The notes under the pieces are model-generated. The model was not told where the DNA came from, made no database searches, and saw only the letters and a list, made by a program, of their open reading frames with translations. Of a DNA stretch of 64,000 nt, positions 11,576-24,404 are shown piece by piece. The DNA comes from Chromobotia macracanthus (Eukaryota; Chordata; Actinopteri; Cypriniformes; Botiidae), in contig JAZGTH010000032.1 in the NCBI GenBank assembly GCA_036877525.1, positions 2,694,001 through 2,758,000 of the forward strand. Direction: 5' to 3'. Positions within the stretch are counted from its first letter, which is position 1. Every line of letters begins with the position of its first letter. A program made the translations under genes and the position numbers.

Positions 11576-13562
11576 GTTCCACACTTATATGGAACAAGAA
11601 GTTCATTTGTTAACTTTAAAAAAGCATGTTGATAACCTATAATAAAAATGTAAAAATGCTAACTTTTAATGAAATGAAAACATCACCATCAAGTGGCTCA
11701 TATATAGTCACAAGGAATTTATACAAGCAATAAATATGTACAATAAACAAGTGCAGATTATAAAGGAAAAGTTCTTTCAAAAAATAAAACATTCTGTTCT
11801 CATTTACTCTTCTTGTTGTTCTAAGCCCATATGACGAAATGCCTGAAATTCAAAGTCATAATTTGCTATAAACAAAACTTTACTGTGGCACCTTTTTAAA
11901 GGGGTCCTGTTTTGCATGTGTAATGTTGCTGTTTGAGCATAGAAAAGATCTGCAAAGTTACAATGCTCAAAGTTAACTGTAAATGGAATCATTCTTAATA
12001 ACTACAACGAAATGGTAAATGGGTATTGTTATGTCACAACATTCCCTTTAAAACTCATTACTATTTAATACACATCATGTGTGTAATTTTCATAATAATA
12101 ACTACTAGAAATAACATTTTAATTTTTGGTGTTCTCCTTACACACAGCTCCAGAATAGCCCAATTTTTTTTGAGTATAGCGCATTAACTGTAATTGAGTA
12201 AATGGTACTTTAATGGTTCCTTTTTGCCCTCTGTAAGATGACCACTCTGGGCAGCCTGCAATATATACTTTGAGCTCCACAAGAAAAAATCAAATGGGTT
12301 TGGAACAACATGAAAGGTGACGAATTGTATATGAAAAGAATTGTAATTTTGGATGAACAAACTAATCCTACATTGGTATTCGCAAAGACACAATTGTTCA
12401 TTTTAATTTTAGGGACCGGTTTGTGTTTTAAACAAGAGAATGCAGAACACAGGACAGAGTGAGATATACCAAGCACAGCATTCTGTGGCCAGTGAGCTAC
12501 AGTGAGCTAGAAAAGTGGATCTCAACAGCTGGTTCGTGACACAGTAATGGGTTGCAAGTTTGTATGCTAGAGTTACTGATAGCTGCAATGACACAGGCAA
12601 ATAATAAAATGCAACCTACTGTGAAATTGTTAGGATAGCAAAATAAATAGGCTTGTCAACTTTTTTACAGCAAGAATGTTTCCCATGTCTTTTGTTGTTG
12701 TGAAAGGCTGTAAATCCAATGAAATTACAGCATTTTGGTGTAAATTCATCTGTCACTTGGTAGAAGCTACAGAAGTCAAATTAGGAAGGTTGCGTGACTT
12801 CTGTGCAAATACAACCATGAAAGTTATGTCAAAAAAAGAGAAAAAACACATTAATTATGTTACTTGCAATCAGGAAACAAGTGTGTTTTTGGTACCGTTT
12901 AACAGTAGGTTGCCATTTAATGTCCACAAAAATCAAAGCTCTAAAGCAGAACCAGTAGAGAACCACTGAGCGACACTGAACCATTTATAAATAAGAAAAT
13001 GAAATGAAAGGGCTCTTGCATGCTCAAGCAGCATGAATGACGCAAACTACTTCTATTCACCAAAGACGCAGTAAACGAACAACAAAACAGACAGGGCAGG
13101 AAAGGACAGCATGAAGAATGACACAGTGAAAAGGGGAAAAGAAAAACAACTGCTTAGTGTAAGATTGGCTCCCACACTAGTCTATCTCTGTGTTTATGCT
13201 GAGACTAAAGGACTGCATGAAAAAATCATGTCAGGAAATCCCAGAGGGGAAAAGTGTGAAAAGGTGATGTGACCAAGGAAAAAAGCTTTGCAATCAGAAT
13301 GGAGCATTTTTGCCGAATCGAAAAGCATGCAGGATATGTAGCAAACAGTGCCAGGATGCCTTTTGTTCACTTTTTTGTGTGTGTTAGAACTTGTAGCCAG
13401 AAATAGTGGAGCAAAGCCAACAAGAGGGTTCTCCTCCCTTTTGAGATAGTTAATCAGAGTAGAAAACCCTCAAGGGGCAGAAACAAACAGTGAGTGTGTC
13501 GAGAAGGTCTGTTGTGAGGTCACAGGAAGCGAGAAAAAGGCGGCAGGAAGTCATCTCAGTAC
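11265..13562 (-). other. rims2 intron 7
   Basis: 2.3 kb. Contains a (TA)n run at 11536-11569. Several open frames of 60-97 codons (for example 12676-12969 plus) match nothing and look like chance. No mobile element recognised. Confidence 0.6.
11536..11569. repeat. (TA)n microsatellite
   Basis: About 34 bp of uninterrupted TA dinucleotides in rims2 intron 7. Confidence 0.9.
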
Positions 13563-13774
13563 CTTGTCGCTATGACTATGCTCCTCATTTAGCGTGGTGC
13601 TACTGCACGTGTCAACCCCTGAATCTTTGACCTGAGGTTCGCACCACTCCGTGTCCTCCTCGTAGGAGCAGTCCCAAAATCGCACCACTGTCTTTTGCCT
13701 CTCGGACGGGGCATAACTGGCGTCCGAAAAATATTTCTGCTCATTTGTTTTTCTTTTTCCCCTTTGAATGTCGC
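13563..13774 (-). CDS. rims2: rims2 alternative exon 7b (212 bp)
   Basis: Acceptor AACTTTTAG and donor GTACTG. It starts with two bases completing a glycine begun in exon 6 and ends in phase 0, like 7a. Encodes about 70 residues: GDIQRGKRKTNEQKYFSD, later YEEDTEWCEPQVKDSGVD and TCSSTTLNEEHSHSDK, then joins HPVTW in exon 8. I recall mammalian RIM isoforms with the same segment (GDSQKGKRKTSEQ, then KDSGVDTCSSTTLNEEHSHSDK), so this is a conserved exon. It is too interrupted in its own frame upstream to appear as a long open frame. Used together with 7a, it would be read in the wrong frame. Confidence 0.9.
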
Positions 13775-13867
13775 CTAAAAGTTATGGATGATATAAAAAA
13801 GGAGAAGAAAAAACATGCAGAGGTGAATTAAACGAGGGGAAATGGGGGAGAGAATCATAAGCCTCAC

Positions 13868-13932
13868 CATAGACAATGAGGAGGCCTCGCTGTGCCATGA
13901 CGCATGGTCCCACCAGTGACCATCCATATCTC
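13868..13932 (-). CDS. rims2: rims2 alternative exon 7a (65 bp)
   Basis: Acceptor GTCCTCAG, donor GTGAGG. It starts with two bases completing a glycine from exon 6 and ends in phase 0. Encodes GDMDGHWWDHASWHSEAS followed by SLSM, which matches the mammalian RIM2 segment DMDYNWLDHTSWHSSEAS (recalled). It lies only 93 bp upstream of exon 7b in the direction of transcription. Its 65 bp is not a multiple of 3. Confidence 0.93.
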
Positions 13933-14085
13933 CTGAGGACAGATGATCCACATTCATTTATACATGTTTTTCCTATGTTGTCTCTTATACTATCTAAATT
14001 AAAATACTACACCAAGTAAAATCTAACATACTACAAACATGTAAAATTAAGAACGGGGTGAGAAATATAGACATTATAAAAAACA

Positions 14086-14700
14086 AGGGCTTCATACACT
14101 GCTCTTAACCCAGGATTATCTTTGTTTTTTAACCCTGCTTTTAACCCCAGTTAGAGGAATGTTTCACACTTTTCATACTAACTCCACACATTTACACTAA
14201 CCCCACACTAATTTAGAAATGGGGCTAGTGCCGCAATTTACCTGGGTTATAAAACCTTGCTCCGAAGCAGTGCTATTGAGGGGTTAACCTCACTGCAGTG
14301 CCAAACATATGCAGTATTAAATAAAGTGGGCTCAGAATGTAATGGCGTGGTGGTTAACCCTGCATGGCAGTTCTAGTATATGAGGTAAAAGATGAAAAAG
14401 ACTGTCACATGGTGACAGAAAATGCCCTGAGTTTTAGTTAAAAAAGTCTAGAGAGGCTTTAAACAGCCAAGAAGGATTTCCATGCTGACCTGTTTTCTCA
14501 CTGATGTAAAAGCATAAGACAGGCATTTGTTACGCAGTCATGTCCAATCATGACTGTTCACACTGCAAATAAGAACCTGCTAATCCAGGTACAATGTGAT
14601 AAAGTATGAGCAGTTTGAAATGTGAAACAGATAACCTAGGAATTAGTTTACATGGGTTTACAATGTCCCAGGGTTAACTATTTTAAGTGTCAAAAGCCCT
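14086..14700. mobile_element. Non-autonomous fold-back element, 'gggttaaccc' family, copy 1
   Basis: The left tip AGGGCTTCATACACTGCTCT then TAACCC is matched, inverted, by the right tip ending AAGCCCT. The interior is rich in GGGTTAACC and AGTGCTA motifs, with no coding potential. A related copy occurs at about 47635-48080. The class is uncertain. Confidence 0.5.
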
Positions 14701-15404
14701 ATAGTGTTTACATTAAAACCTGCACAAACACACTGTACTTACATGAGATATTTTAGTAGTAGGTAACAGCTTACAATATATGTAGAGGATCAAACATCAA
14801 TGACAAGTTTATAAAACTGTATAAAAATGGACAATTCTATAACTGGGTATCAAATCCATAACTGACAGCATGATCCAATTAACGACCAGGAATAAACCAA
14901 TTACTTATTGGTTTACTTAACCTGTTATTACTTAGCCTGTTATTACTGCCACACAACAGGAATGAAGGCCAAAATATTACTGGTCAACCATCTCAATACT
15001 CAACATTGTCTACAAATAACCAGTGAATTGACCAGTGAACACTTCAAAACAATATACTGCTATTACTGTTTGATTGGACTTACAATCTCCTAAACTCTTT
15101 TAAAACTTTGAAAATCTGATAGATTTACATTAACAAAGCGCCATTTCTAACAGAAATTGTACCAGAATTATCTTGAGATATCCAATATCCAATATTGCAA
15201 ATTACCTAGCAACAATGTCCTAGCTACAGATGCCCTAGCAACCACATAGTATTGCGCTAAAAATATTCAGAACTACCCACAACACCTAAGCATTGTAGTG
15301 GCTGCAATGTCAGGACAGGTTTTAAGCATATAATTTGGTTAAAATCTTGGCCAAAACAAAAGCATATATTCCGACAAGTTTACTGTAGTCTGTTTGTTTT
15401 CTGT

Positions 15405-15424
15405 TATATATATATATATATATA
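15405..15424. repeat. (TA)n microsatellite
   Basis: About 20 bp of TA dinucleotides. Confidence 0.85.
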
Positions 15425-16149
15425 ACCAGCATGACTATTTTTGTCTGCAGCATGGAGTTTACCTTGTATATAGGCAAAAAGCTACCTAAAATATTTCATG
15501 TAATAACATTAAATTTTAGGTCATTGCCTCTCTTTACTTGCCTCTCTTTGGTCACATGGGTTAGCAGCAGGATTTCAGTACAGTAATATTGTGCAGACTT
15601 TGACACACCATCTTATCAGTACAAAACCAATCACAAGGTTTCAGACTTGATTTATTTGTGTGCACCACCTTTGAATCACATAATTCCCTTGATATGTGAA
15701 AAATTATTTCAGTACAGTATCCTGTAACTATATCACCAATATCATAGAAAAATGTGGTTTACAGTTGGTATCTGTTTAATAACATAAAAATATGGGTAAT
15801 GTATCTGTAAAGTATGTAATTTATTTAACAGAACAAATGTTAACAGCCAAATCAATGTAATCTTAAAAAGGCTCCATATAATAAACTGGAAAAAGACACA
15901 GTGACCCTCTGTACAATATGTAAATGTGTCATTAAAGCCTGATAATAGTCAATAATGATAATATTCAATAATGTTGAATTACCCTGTCCCCAATTTCCCT
16001 GCTGCATGATGCACTGCACTTGCATTGTAAAAGCTTACTTTTGTAGACATTACTCCTGTCCTAACATACACCATGCCTCACAAACCAGAAGTATTCAGCA
16101 TTTTTCCAACACACCCAAAGCATCTTTAGGAAAAAGGATCTGCTCTGTG

Positions 16150-17450
16150 TAGTCCTAAAAAATGGTTAATAATCCATTTTTGATGCACCACCCCTTCCGA
16201 AACTTCCATAGCAGATTTAATTGACTACATCTACCAAGATGATAACCAGAACAGGGTCACTTTAAAAGTCTCGGAAGATATCAAAACCAACTGCCTTTGT
16301 TTTAGCTCTTCTTCCTGTATATTGCTCCTTCCCCCTTCTCTCTCTCCTTGCACTGAAATGGAGTTCATGCCTTACAATAATAAGCTTACAGTTATTCTTG
16401 TAAGCCAGCTCAAACACTCTGCCCTACATCAGTCCCCGCATCACAACAGACTGTTCCTCTGAGTTTGCAGGGCTGATCCTTGACTCTGAGAACACCTACA
16501 GTTTGCTCTTGGGTCCACGGTTGCAGGCATCAGTCACCTGCATCCAACCACCACTGGCAACAGATTTCTAAATATTTAGCTGTTCTGACCTTGTGAAAAA
16601 ACGTTTTAGCTGAAGTGAAAGTTCCAAGCGATTGTGCATACACTTAGAAGTTCTCACTCACTGCTGCCAGAGAAGTACTCCAAAGCACACAATAGACACA
16701 TTTTCAAAGTTATCTAAATATTGACAGTGCAGAGAAATGTCCACCTACCACCATTTTCCCTGGCTTCAAACAGTGTAGCGTCTTGGTGTGCACCTTTACT
16801 TAGTTGCCACTTTGACCAAATCTGTTTCTCTTTTTGCTGATGGGGAGGGAATTGAGCACAACTGAGCACCAATCAGATTTGGTTGTCAGTGGCTGACTGA
16901 AATATGTCCAATAGTACCTAGTGAAAGGATAAGGACTTGTCAAAGATCAACCCCCTTCCTGTTTATAGTCAAGAGATTTTTGGATGCATGTCTGATTTGT
17001 GACGGTGGAATGTAGCATTAGTTTGAAATCTAAAAGTCTCACAGACTTAGAGGCTGTAGCCAAATCCTGAAGAGATACTGTGCAAAATGTCAAATATAGT
17101 AGCTAAATTACTTAATTACTGTTTGCACACATAAAAAACGCACACCAGAACAGAGGGACCAAGAATGTGTAGGAATATCCATGGAATTGGGTGTCCCTTT
17201 AGGTCAGCCAATGTCAACATTCTTTGAGTGACCCTCTCCCAGTGCCCTCTGCTATCAAGCTGCTGGGACTCCCTACCTTCGTAGGGGATAACAGTTTCTG
17301 GGGAGGTCTCTTAAGACTGCTCCTGTATAAAGAGGCTTATGCATTTGAGCTAATTAAGGCCCTGACAACAGAGCTTTCGAGGAGGGGCTAGAAACACAGG
17401 ACATATCTCACATGGTGGAAGAAAGAGAAGGAAGAGGAGCAGGGTGACGG
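16150..17450. promoter_or_regulatory. Candidate conserved non-coding block in rims2 intron 6
   Basis: This stretch is less AT-rich than its surroundings, lacks repeat hallmarks and has no recognised exon. It includes TATGCATTTGAGCTAATTAA (about 17338-17357), which combines octamer-like and homeodomain-type AT-core sites. This is inference from texture only. Confidence 0.25.
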
Positions 17451-19377
17451 AAGGTTTGTTGGCCATAATCTCCAAATCTACCATATGTGTCATGATTATG
17501 TTCCAATAACATTTTTTCAAGCTTGAATAAAATCAGAAAACAATGATCAAAATTAATCTGCTTCATCTGTTCAAATTATGCATACAACTGCATTTTCTAA
17601 CCAGCTAGTGTACATTTTTTACAAAGTAAACAACTAGGTGATTGGGTCTTTTAACTAAAGCAGAACTTTCAATCCTTCTGCAATCCTTCTGCATTCCTCT
17701 CCATATTAAGCAATGTGATGAAGGTGAAATGTAACATAAGACTAGAGCCACCATGACATTTCCATTTTCCATATGACTATATGTACGGGCCTATACAATT
17801 GGGCTAGAACTGTAAAACCTGACCTCTAGAAGAAAACAAATGAAAATTACTGAAAGGAGTGGTTTGGTGGTATTTTATATTATAAGACATACTGAAGATC
17901 TATAGACTCTGATATACGATGAGCTGATATACGTGTCAATGTAGTAAGAAATTATATAACACAGATTTCTCATACAGCAGTATCAGCTAAGTAAACAGAT
18001 GTTAAAGAAGATATTGTATGTATGATTGTAAGATGTCTCTTTATTTCAGATAAAGACTAGACAGATAAAAAAACAGAAATAAATCCAGCCTTTATCTTAG
18101 TTTATACTATTAGACCTACAGGGCATCACAATATCAGACCATTTGAGGTCATGGTAATATACCCACTTTATCTGACCTGTACATGAAGCTGTAGAACTTG
18201 TAGGAACTTGTAACTTAAATTGTAGGAACCAATTTAATGATGAAAAGCAATTTATGATTGTGCCCTCTCAAGCCCTACACAGTTTTCCCATTCACCCTAT
18301 AGCATCTACTGTACAGCCCAGCTTACACTGCATAATTAAGCCTATCTAAATGAAAGACCCTGTATGGTTTAAAACACAGAGCTTGTGACATACCCCATAT
18401 AACTGCCAACACGGAGACCTCCTTAGCATAAGTACAGTTTTAAACTGATATTAAAGGTCAGATGGAATATAATGTATTAGATTTTATCTCACCAATACCA
18501 AACTACTCAAAGTAACTACTCAAAGACCTAACATCCTTTACCAAGAGATCACACTTGTATTGAATCTGAGGTGTATGTAATTACCTATATAGCCCTTTAT
18601 TTTAAAATCATCTTATTGTCTTTCGATTTTTCATTTAAATGTGCTGATACGAAAGTCAAAGGACAATGCACTTATAATCACACAAAAAAGTTTTACAGTA
18701 AAGCTTGTTAATTTATGGACAACATTTTTATCCCAGTATATCCCAGTATAAATAGCCTATTGTCAAGCAGGACTGAGAGATGCACAACAATTCATCAGCC
18801 AATGTTATCATTATGCTCTCTTAAGTAAAAGAACCTCTTTAAGTCTGTATGTAAGCCAATATGATATCATTGTATGCAACACCATAACTTCCTCCTTACC
18901 ATCATTGTCAACAAGCTGTACCAAGGATAAATTTCATACAAGTCACAAGAGGAAACAATATAGAATAACATCCTAATAAAATGTAGGATGAAGGATGTTA
19001 TACCACAGTATTCATTTAACAGGATGTCATTTTGATAATTTATGAGGGGTGCACTAACGTTACCATTATGTGTTGATGACTGTTCCTAAAAAACTAATAT
19101 GACTGCATCAGCCTCTCTGTTGCCCCCACAAGATCCTAAGCACCAATGGAACTTGGTGAATGCAGGCTGACTGTCACACAATATCAATTAAGTTGTGATT
19201 CTCTATAAAAAATAGCAGGTCTGAAGTGACATTGTCTAGTTTGTCAAGTGACAAGTTTGTGTCTATTAACTTCAAATCCAAACAATATGCAAAATAACTG
19301 TTTTAAAGGTCTTTGATGGAAACAATGCAACTTAAAAAAACACTGTAATCATGTAATTCAGAGCCAGCACCATTTAC

Positions 19378-20255
19378 CTTTCTCACTGATGGACTCACTC
19401 TCCAGCTCCGCATCTTCACAGCTGGTGTACTCAGGCGTTGTGGCCAGCTCCTCCTCTGAGCTACTAAAGCTGCCCATGGCTCTGAGCTTTCCAATGCGTT
19501 TGCTGCGGTGGGGTCTGGGTGGAGGTGGCCGAACTGACTCGGACTGATCTGAGCTTAGCGAGTCATTTCTCAGCATGCTATCCATTTTGTCCCGTTTGTT
19601 CCTTTGCATGGCTGAGCTAGGGTCCAAGTGGTGCTGTTGGGGTATGGGCTTTCTCGCCAGCTCCACCAGGCCCCGTCGGCTATCGCCCAGCACAGGGCTG
19701 CAGTGCGGTGTTGGGGGGCTGTGGTTGGATGTGCGATGTCCCGGTGAGCTCCTGTCCACTGAGTATGAGCGTTGACTTGAGCCTCCCAAAAAAGAGAGGC
19801 GAGATTGCCGTCCCCCTGTGCCATGCAGCGGTTCATCAAGTTCTGTGTAGGCAAGTGAGACATCGCTATGGCGCCGCTCATGCCGAGCACGGGACACCTG
19901 AGCATGAATGCGCATCTGTTCCTCATAGGGCTGGGGTTTGACTGGGTAGCGCGCCAGGTTGGGATCGCTGCGATATTGGGCCTGGTACTCCTCCTCGCGA
20001 CACCTCTGGAGTTCATAGTCATCTAACTGGCCGTCCAAACGCTGGCCCTGTAAATGCCAGCGCCCTCCACTGTCTCGGTAACCTCCCATTTCATCATACA
20101 TCCTTGAACTCCTTGGTGAACGGCCAGGGTCCCGTTCATAGTCGGACGGTGAGCGGGGCATGCTACCTTCAGCCGGGGCATACTGCAGTCCTCCTTCCCC
20201 CTCTCTGTGGTTATGAGCTGCGTTTGGATCCCTGGACGCTGACGGTCTCCTGTTT
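19378..20255 (-). CDS. rims2: rims2 exon 6: large serine/proline-rich linker exon
   Basis: 878 bp, acceptor CTCAG, donor GTAAAT. It starts with one base completing Arg and ends one base into Gly. About residues 223-515 of the predicted protein. Conserved blocks seen are MPRSPSDYERD, YRSDPNLARYPVKPQPYEEQ, RARHERRHSDVSLA, TSNHSPPTPHCSPVLGD, MLRNDSLSSDQSESVRPP and SSSEEELATTPEYTSCED. RRHS at about residue 353 is a PKA consensus. In RIM1 the equivalent serine (Ser413) is a described PKA/14-3-3 site. The region links the zinc finger to PDZ and is expected to be disordered. The open frame extends past the acceptor into intron, but the splice site and phase fix the boundary. Confidence 0.97.
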
Positions 20256-21845
20256 CTGAGATTGCAGAAGGGAAATGAGGTCATTGAGGTACAATGAGGC
20301 AAAGCAAACTAAAATCAACCACAAGACAACCCATGTGTTAAAGACAACCCATCCAACCACCACCACAATAACTACCTTATATCATACAGGCCAGTCTCTA
20401 TTACGCCCAGTGTTGCTAACCTATAACTTGCCCGCTGTTTATTTCTTGAACAGAGTGGTCAGGGGCCAATGTCTTTTCAAACCTATAATGGTTTTTAACA
20501 GAGTGTCTTGTAAACACAACATTTATGGAGACTATGTTTTAATGTGAACATTTATTTGACATGTTAACCCCACCCCAAAAAAGAAAACAAGCCTGTTCCA
20601 GTTGAAGGAGAAAAAGGTGGTATGTTTAACCCAACACTGAACAAGTTCCAATTTTTTCAACAACGTCACAATTCCCCCAAATCTACATCTGCCATATGAG
20701 TGAGATGCTGAATAAAGTATGGGATGCAATGTAGCAGCCAAAGAATTTTGTCAGCATACTGCATGTACATCAACTAAAACTTAAGAAAAGCACAGACTAA
20801 ATGCAAAATCACTCAGCCCTTCAATATGGTAGTGGACAAATATTCAACAAATATAAAGGCTAAATGTCTATAATTCTTCATTACACATTGCACTATTGGG
20901 ATTGATACAAAAAACAGAGATCTATACCGATATGAACATTTTTCATAGCAGCCAATTTGAGTTCCAACACTAACAGTCTTGGAATTTGTTGCTGAATGTT
21001 GTGAATTACAAAAGTGATTCTTTGGAGATGGTGATGCTTTAAAGGGGATGAATATCAGTTACAACTTCTCAGAAAGAGCACAACACACTGTCAGCATACT
21101 TAAAGTCTCTTCCATAAATTGTCTGTACGATTAGACAGTAAGTGGACACCCAGCTACTATCCAGAACACACCAGCATCTAAGCATAACACACCAAAAACA
21201 TTTCAGAACAGCTAAGCAACATGGCAGTGAGTATTGCACAGAAAATGTAAAGAAAATGTAAAAATAAAGCTACATTTTACTGCCACTCACAATACACTAT
21301 TAAATAACATAATAACCATGTATATAATCATTCTGATATGCACCATATTCTTGTTCACATTCACTTTAACATCATCCATTGTGACTTGACATCTTTGCTT
21401 TTAAAACATTAAACAATCAAGTGAAAGCTCTGACTTGAGCTGTGTCATTTCTGTGATTCTGCACCACTGCCTATAAGCTCAAACAAAGCTGCCCAATACA
21501 TAGGCACAGGGGTTTTACAGGAACATATTTTAAGACCTCAGATTCTCCTGAGTGTGCATTTTTGTTATGTGTGGGCCATTTTATAACTTGAACTGAAACA
21601 AACTCCAAGAAAAGATCATTATAATAACTGAATGTTTTCTATGAAATAAAGGCCCATCTGAGCCCAGCTGACACACTGAAAATCACTGTGGAGAGTGGGT
21701 GGATAACAGTATTTCCCAGCCTACAGGGAATGTTCTCAGAATGTTGGCTAATGTTCTCTAAAAGTTCTCTCAAAGTTATTTAAAATGTTTTTACAGTAAT
21801 ATCAGTAAAACTGATATTGTTGAAGTAGTTAGTGGAACATTTTAA

Positions 21846-22520
21846 AAGTTTACATTTACATTTAGGCATTTAGCAGATGCTTTTATCCAAAGCGACTTAC
21901 AAGGTGAGGAAAACAATAAAGTGATAAAACATAAGGAGGCAATAAAACCTTACAACACTTTACAATTTTACCAAGATTACAACATTTCAATGCAATACAT
22001 GCTGGGAAAGAAGAGAAAGTTATTTTTTCATATTTGTGTCAGGTATTTGTGGAAGAGACAAGTTTTTAGTTGTTTCTTGAATATAGTGAGGGATGCAGCA
22101 GACCGAACAGATTTTTTAGAGATCATTCCACCAGCGAGGGACTGAAGTAAAGATGAACCTGTGAGTAAGTGACTGTGTGCCATTTGAAGAGTAGGGATCT
22201 GGAAGGGGTATAGATGCGTATGGGTTTGTGAAGGTAAGTTAGTGCAGAGCCAGTAGTGGTTTTGTATGCGAGGAGTAAAGATGGCATCAACTGGTAGCCA
22301 GTGAAGGGAAATGAGGAGAGCTGTGACATGGGCTTTTTTAGGCTCTTTAAAGACCTGCTGCATTCTGAATCAGTTATAGTGGTTTAAGTGCCCGTGTTGG
22401 AAGGCCGGCAACAGAGCATTACAGTAGTCCAGCCTAGAAATTATAAGGGCCTCGACAAGAAGCTGTGTCGCATGTTCAGTGGGATAAGGCCGGATTTTCC
22501 TAATGTTATATAAGGCACTC
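21846..22520 (-). mobile_element. LINE-like remnant with a fish repeat tail
   Basis: Begins with the common fish motif CATTTAGCAGATGCTTTTAT followed by CCAAAGCGACTTACA. Read on the minus strand, fragments in two frames resemble the C-terminal part of fish LINE reverse transcriptases (ISLHWLPVDAIF; LLLAYKTTTGSALTYL; YTPSRSLLF; SLTIFKKQLKTCLF). The frame is broken, so it is dead. The family is not assigned. Confidence 0.5.
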
Positions 22521-22674
22521 TAAAAAGTTACTTAATAAAAAAAAGTTTGAATAACAATACAATGTCTAAAAAACTTTGAACATTCAGAAAACTTTCAAAA
22601 TAATGTTTTTAATGTTTTTGTTACTTCAAAAAAAGTAACTAGTAACTGGAAACTAAATGATGCTTAATGGGTGA

Positions 22675-22698
22675 TATATATATATATATATATATATA
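22675..22698. repeat. (TA)n microsatellite
   Basis: About 24 bp of TA dinucleotides. Confidence 0.85.
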
Positions 22699-22799
22699 AT
22701 ATCTTATGTTCCATGGAAAAACAAAGTAAATAACAACAATTTGTAAATGTTGACTTTAACAAAAAAAAGAAAAACATCTGAGTGTAAATTCTATATTAC

Positions 22800-23390
22800 A
22801 ACATTCAGTTAGAAGCACTCAACAGTCACACAAGTCACTGCATATCGGAGCCACGTCAATCAAGAGCTGCACATATGGGCTGTGGGCATAAGCATGTCGA
22901 CCATGCAGCTGCATCAACTGCAAATCTCATTTTGCATACTCTTCACCACACCACGCTGCTGAAGAGCTTAAAGAGGTCCAGCTGGGGGAAACCAGGCCAA
23001 TTTTACAGGACCAGCATGCTGCTGCTTTAATATAGCAGGCTGCTAGCTTTGCATCCTTAGCTGCACTACTTCCCCCTCCCCAACACCCTCTCATACATGC
23101 AAAGGCATTAAAGCACCTGCTGGCAGTCCAGAGTGGAGCAAAGACTTGGATCTAGAAAGCTGAAGTGGGCCGGGAGGTGCGAAGAGGCCAAATGGACAAG
23201 GAGCAAAGACTTCTGGGAATGTCACTGTTTAATGCTGTTATTACAGGCTGTATATAGCTGGAGGTCAAGCGTGACTTTACCCTGCAAGGTGGATTATGGT
23301 ACTTAGCTGATTACCAGCTGCCTGGCAGTTATTTCCTACTAATTGTAGGTCTTGGGAACTCCTTTTCTGATAGATTGTAAGACTAGTTTC
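22800..23390. promoter_or_regulatory. Candidate conserved non-coding block in rims2 intron 5
   Basis: A GC-richer, repeat-free stretch in AT-rich intron. It carries several CAGCTG/CAGCTGC E-box-like words and GCTGCTGAAGAG, and has no open frame. This is a texture-based suggestion only. Confidence 0.3.
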
Positions 23391-23789
23391 GTCATTGTAA
23401 TGTTTCCTCTATGCACTAATAATCTCTAAGAACAAAGAAACGCAGGCTACCACCACAGACCTTTCTTGATATGATGTATCAGCATATAACTTGGCTACCT
23501 TAGCATGTACACAGTAGATGCATGTGCGTGGATACATGTGGGTGCTTTTTGAGTGAGTGTTTGAACTCTTAGTATGTGTGTGTTTCAAAATACTCAGATC
23601 CAGTGTGAGTGGGTGTATGTTGGTCTCTTCACAAGCTCTCAATAAGGGAGAACATTGTCCAGTCATGACAGAGTCATTTATGGCCCTTGAGAGCATGTGT
23701 GAATATGTGCATGTGTGAAAGTGAGAAAATAGCGCTACCTACTGTCAATGACATGGATTACACTTATACGGAGTACATTACACTAGCTA

Positions 23790-23937
23790 AGGGGTCTCCA
23801 ATCCATGTTCCTTTCCTAAGTTTAGCTTTAACACACCTGTCTGAATGGAATTTGCTGATTTGATTTGCTGGTTCAGATATGCTTCATTAGGGTTGAAGCT
23901 AAACTCTGCAGGTCTGTGGACCTCGTTGGAGACCTCT
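23790..23937. mobile_element. Short fold-back MITE
   Basis: The left end AGGGGTCTCCAA is the inverted match of the right end TTGGAGACCTCT. The inner arms also pair: TAGCTTTAACACACCTGTCT on one side and GGGTTGAAGCTAAACTCTGC on the other. It resembles a non-autonomous DNA transposon common in cyprinid genomes. No coding potential. Confidence 0.6.
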
Positions 23938-24404
23938 TCATTAGCTGATTGGTGTTAAATAATGGGGTACTTTACTGCTGACAAAACTGGCTTTTAATAA
24001 AAAAGTCAAAAGTATGTAGTCTTCTCTTCTTCCAAATAGATAGGAAAACTTCAACACACATAATGCATTGGGAATGTTGCCTCTCAGTCAGACTCTGTCG
24101 GTCTGACTGTCCATGGGCGGGATACAAAAATGCAGAAGTAAAATTTGTTGTTTTAAAGAAAGCCCAGAAGATGTCATAAAACTTTTGCTGATAAATAAAG
24201 GTTAATTTCTTGGTCCAGGCAACACAGAAAACATACATATACTACTGAGTCTGACATTGTAACAATATAAAGCAGGTTTCAAGTATTTGGTAAGCTGTTT
24301 GGAAAAACTTTACACACTTAAATCAATCTGGTTTGCAGGTCTTAGCTGGTCTTCCAGTCCACGCTTGTGCTTTTTCTGTGAAATCAGATGCATTACCATA
24401 TTCA

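Larger units (their letters stand above)
13933..19377 (-). other. rims2 intron 6
   Basis: 5.4 kb. Holds a fold-back element (14086-14700), a patch of the dispersed 'tagcaaccac' repeat (about 15195-15300), a TA run (15405-15424) and a unique, GC-richer stretch (about 16150-17450) listed separately. No further exon recognised. Confidence 0.65.

Noticed and set aside
19570..20022. 150-codon minus-strand open frame and plus-strand frames over rims2 exon 6
   Set aside because: Shadows of the true exon 6 frame, which matches RIM2 throughout.
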